Shown in pieces: positions 50,121 to 50,570 of a DNA stretch of 50,570 bases. The notes beneath the pieces were generated by a model that worked only from the letters and a program-made list of their open reading frames with translations, did not search any database and was not told where the DNA came from. The DNA is from Planctomycetales bacterium (GTDB taxonomy: Bacteria; Planctomycetota; Planctomycetia; Isosphaerales; Isosphaeraceae), in assembly GCA_027452145.1 (NCBI GenBank), contig DAIDHB010000213.1, forward strand, positions 1 to 50,570, in the 5' to 3' direction. A program made the position numbers and the translations under genes. Every line of letters begins with the position of its first letter. Within the stretch, counting starts at the first letter, position 1.

Positions 50121-50570
50121 ATGACCCGCAACGACCCCAGCTTCGACACCATTTTCTCCGACGCGATCGAGATCGCCTCGGGGGAGGAACGGGCCGCGTT
50201 TGTCGCCCGCGCTTGCGGCACGAACGAGGAACTGCGTCGTCGCGTCGAGAGGCTGGTCGACGCCCACTTCCAGGCCGGGAGCTTCCTCGACTGCCCGCCC
50301 TCTTCGCCTACCTCCTCGATGGCCTCGTCCTCGCCGACCGAGTTGTCCGGTGCGGTCATTGGCCCGTACAAGCTCCTGCAGCCGATCGGCGAGGGGGGCA
50401 TGGGCACGGTCTACATGGCCGAGCAGACTCAGCCGGTGCGGCGGACGGTGGCGTTGAAGCTCATCAAGGCCGGCATGGACAGCCGCCAGGTCCTGGCACG
50501 ATTCGGGGCCGAACGCCAGGCCCTGGCCCTGATGGACCACCCCAACATCGCAAGAGTCCTCGATGCGGGG
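50121..50570 (+). CDS. Ser/Thr protein kinase, partial (cut by the window end)
   Basis: The first 150 codons are present and the frame is open to the window end. The N-terminal leader FDTIFSDAIEIASGEERAAF and VERLVDAHFQAGSFLD are typical of kinases encoded after ECF sigma factors. The kinase domain starts at IGPYKLLQPIGEGGMGTVYM, with the ATP-binding lysine in VALKLIK and the helix C region ERQALALMDHPNIARVLDAG. The catalytic loop and the sensor domain are beyond the edge. It probably controls the sigma factor at 49466-50044 by phosphorylation, as known for ECF/kinase pairs of this type. Confidence 0.9.
   Translation, partial: MTRNDPSFDTIFSDAIEIASGEERAAFVARACGTNEELRRRVERLVDAHFQAGSFLDCPPSSPTSSMASSSPTELSGAVIGPYKLLQPIGEGGMGTVYMAEQTQPVRRTVALKLIKAGMDSRQVLARFGAERQALALMDHPNIARVLDAG

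Overview
The window is about 70% GC and gene-dense, and it reads as chromosome of a planctomycete, most likely of the Isosphaeraceae. This is inferred from gene content: large transmembrane Ser/Thr kinases carrying TPR or WD40 sensor regions, an ECF-type sigma factor directly upstream of a Ser/Thr kinase, a surface protein with the LEPR-XLL-type N-terminal motif, a Tat-exported DUF1501 protein, a cytochrome c/copper monooxygenase-like protein and a DUF1570-like metallopeptidase. No rRNA or tRNA gene, CRISPR array, prophage or integron was seen. The only mobile-element coding sequence is an IS5-type transposase fragment cut by the left edge.

Layout. 1-3163: IS5-like transposase start (minus strand), then a kinase-TPR gene broken by one in-frame TAA at 2033-2035. 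3610-6708: large LEPR-type surface protein (NHL propeller, Calx-beta, SdrD-B-like domains). 7007-7540: unknown small protein (minus). 7843-11937: exported M28 peptidase and an APC permease, separated by a triplicated 33-bp palindromic repeat. 12113-13546: cytochrome c/Cu type II monooxygenase-like protein (minus). 17927 down to 13675: a minus-strand glycan-type cluster (RmlD-like reductase, small membrane protein, methyltransferase with a kinase-like N-terminal motif, membrane sulfatase-fold enzyme). 18083-18985: orphan ParB-like protein. 24130 down to 19042: tight minus-strand housekeeping operon recO-bamD-lptE-folP-proA. 26731 down to 24416: ABC exporter with a long first loop, transcribed divergently from a three-gene envelope operon (27011-31075: glycosyltransferase, tandem WaaP-like kinase, lipoprotein metallopeptidase). 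33846 down to 31450: large 2OG-Fe(II) oxygenase behind a four-domain S1 protein (35365 down to 33947). 35741-40741: DUF1501, NTF2-like, Cys-rich membrane protein, DUF2231 and a small Cys-tailed protein. 41114-49052: zinc-ribbon/kinase/WD40 protein, a thioredoxin-like YyaL protein fused to a DsbD N-terminal-type domain, and a membrane-anchored SGNH hydrolase. 49466 to the end: ECF sigma factor and the start of its partner kinase.

How the genes work together. Many genes serve the envelope: outer-membrane assembly (BamD, LptE), an MsbA-type exporter beside a glycosyltransferase and a double sugar-lipid-kinase-like protein, and a sulfatase/methyltransferase/reductase set that could decorate a polysaccharide. 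Signalling is represented by two transmembrane kinases and an ECF/kinase pair. Four of the five convergent gene junctions contain a palindrome or inverted repeat, and these belong to different sequence families.

The strongest candidates for novelty are domain combinations (tandem WaaP kinases, YyaL-DsbD fusion, kinase-motif methyltransferase, ABC exporter with a coiled-coil loop), the nonsense-split kinase, and the dispersed palindromic repeats. I did not find a complete new defence or mobile system.
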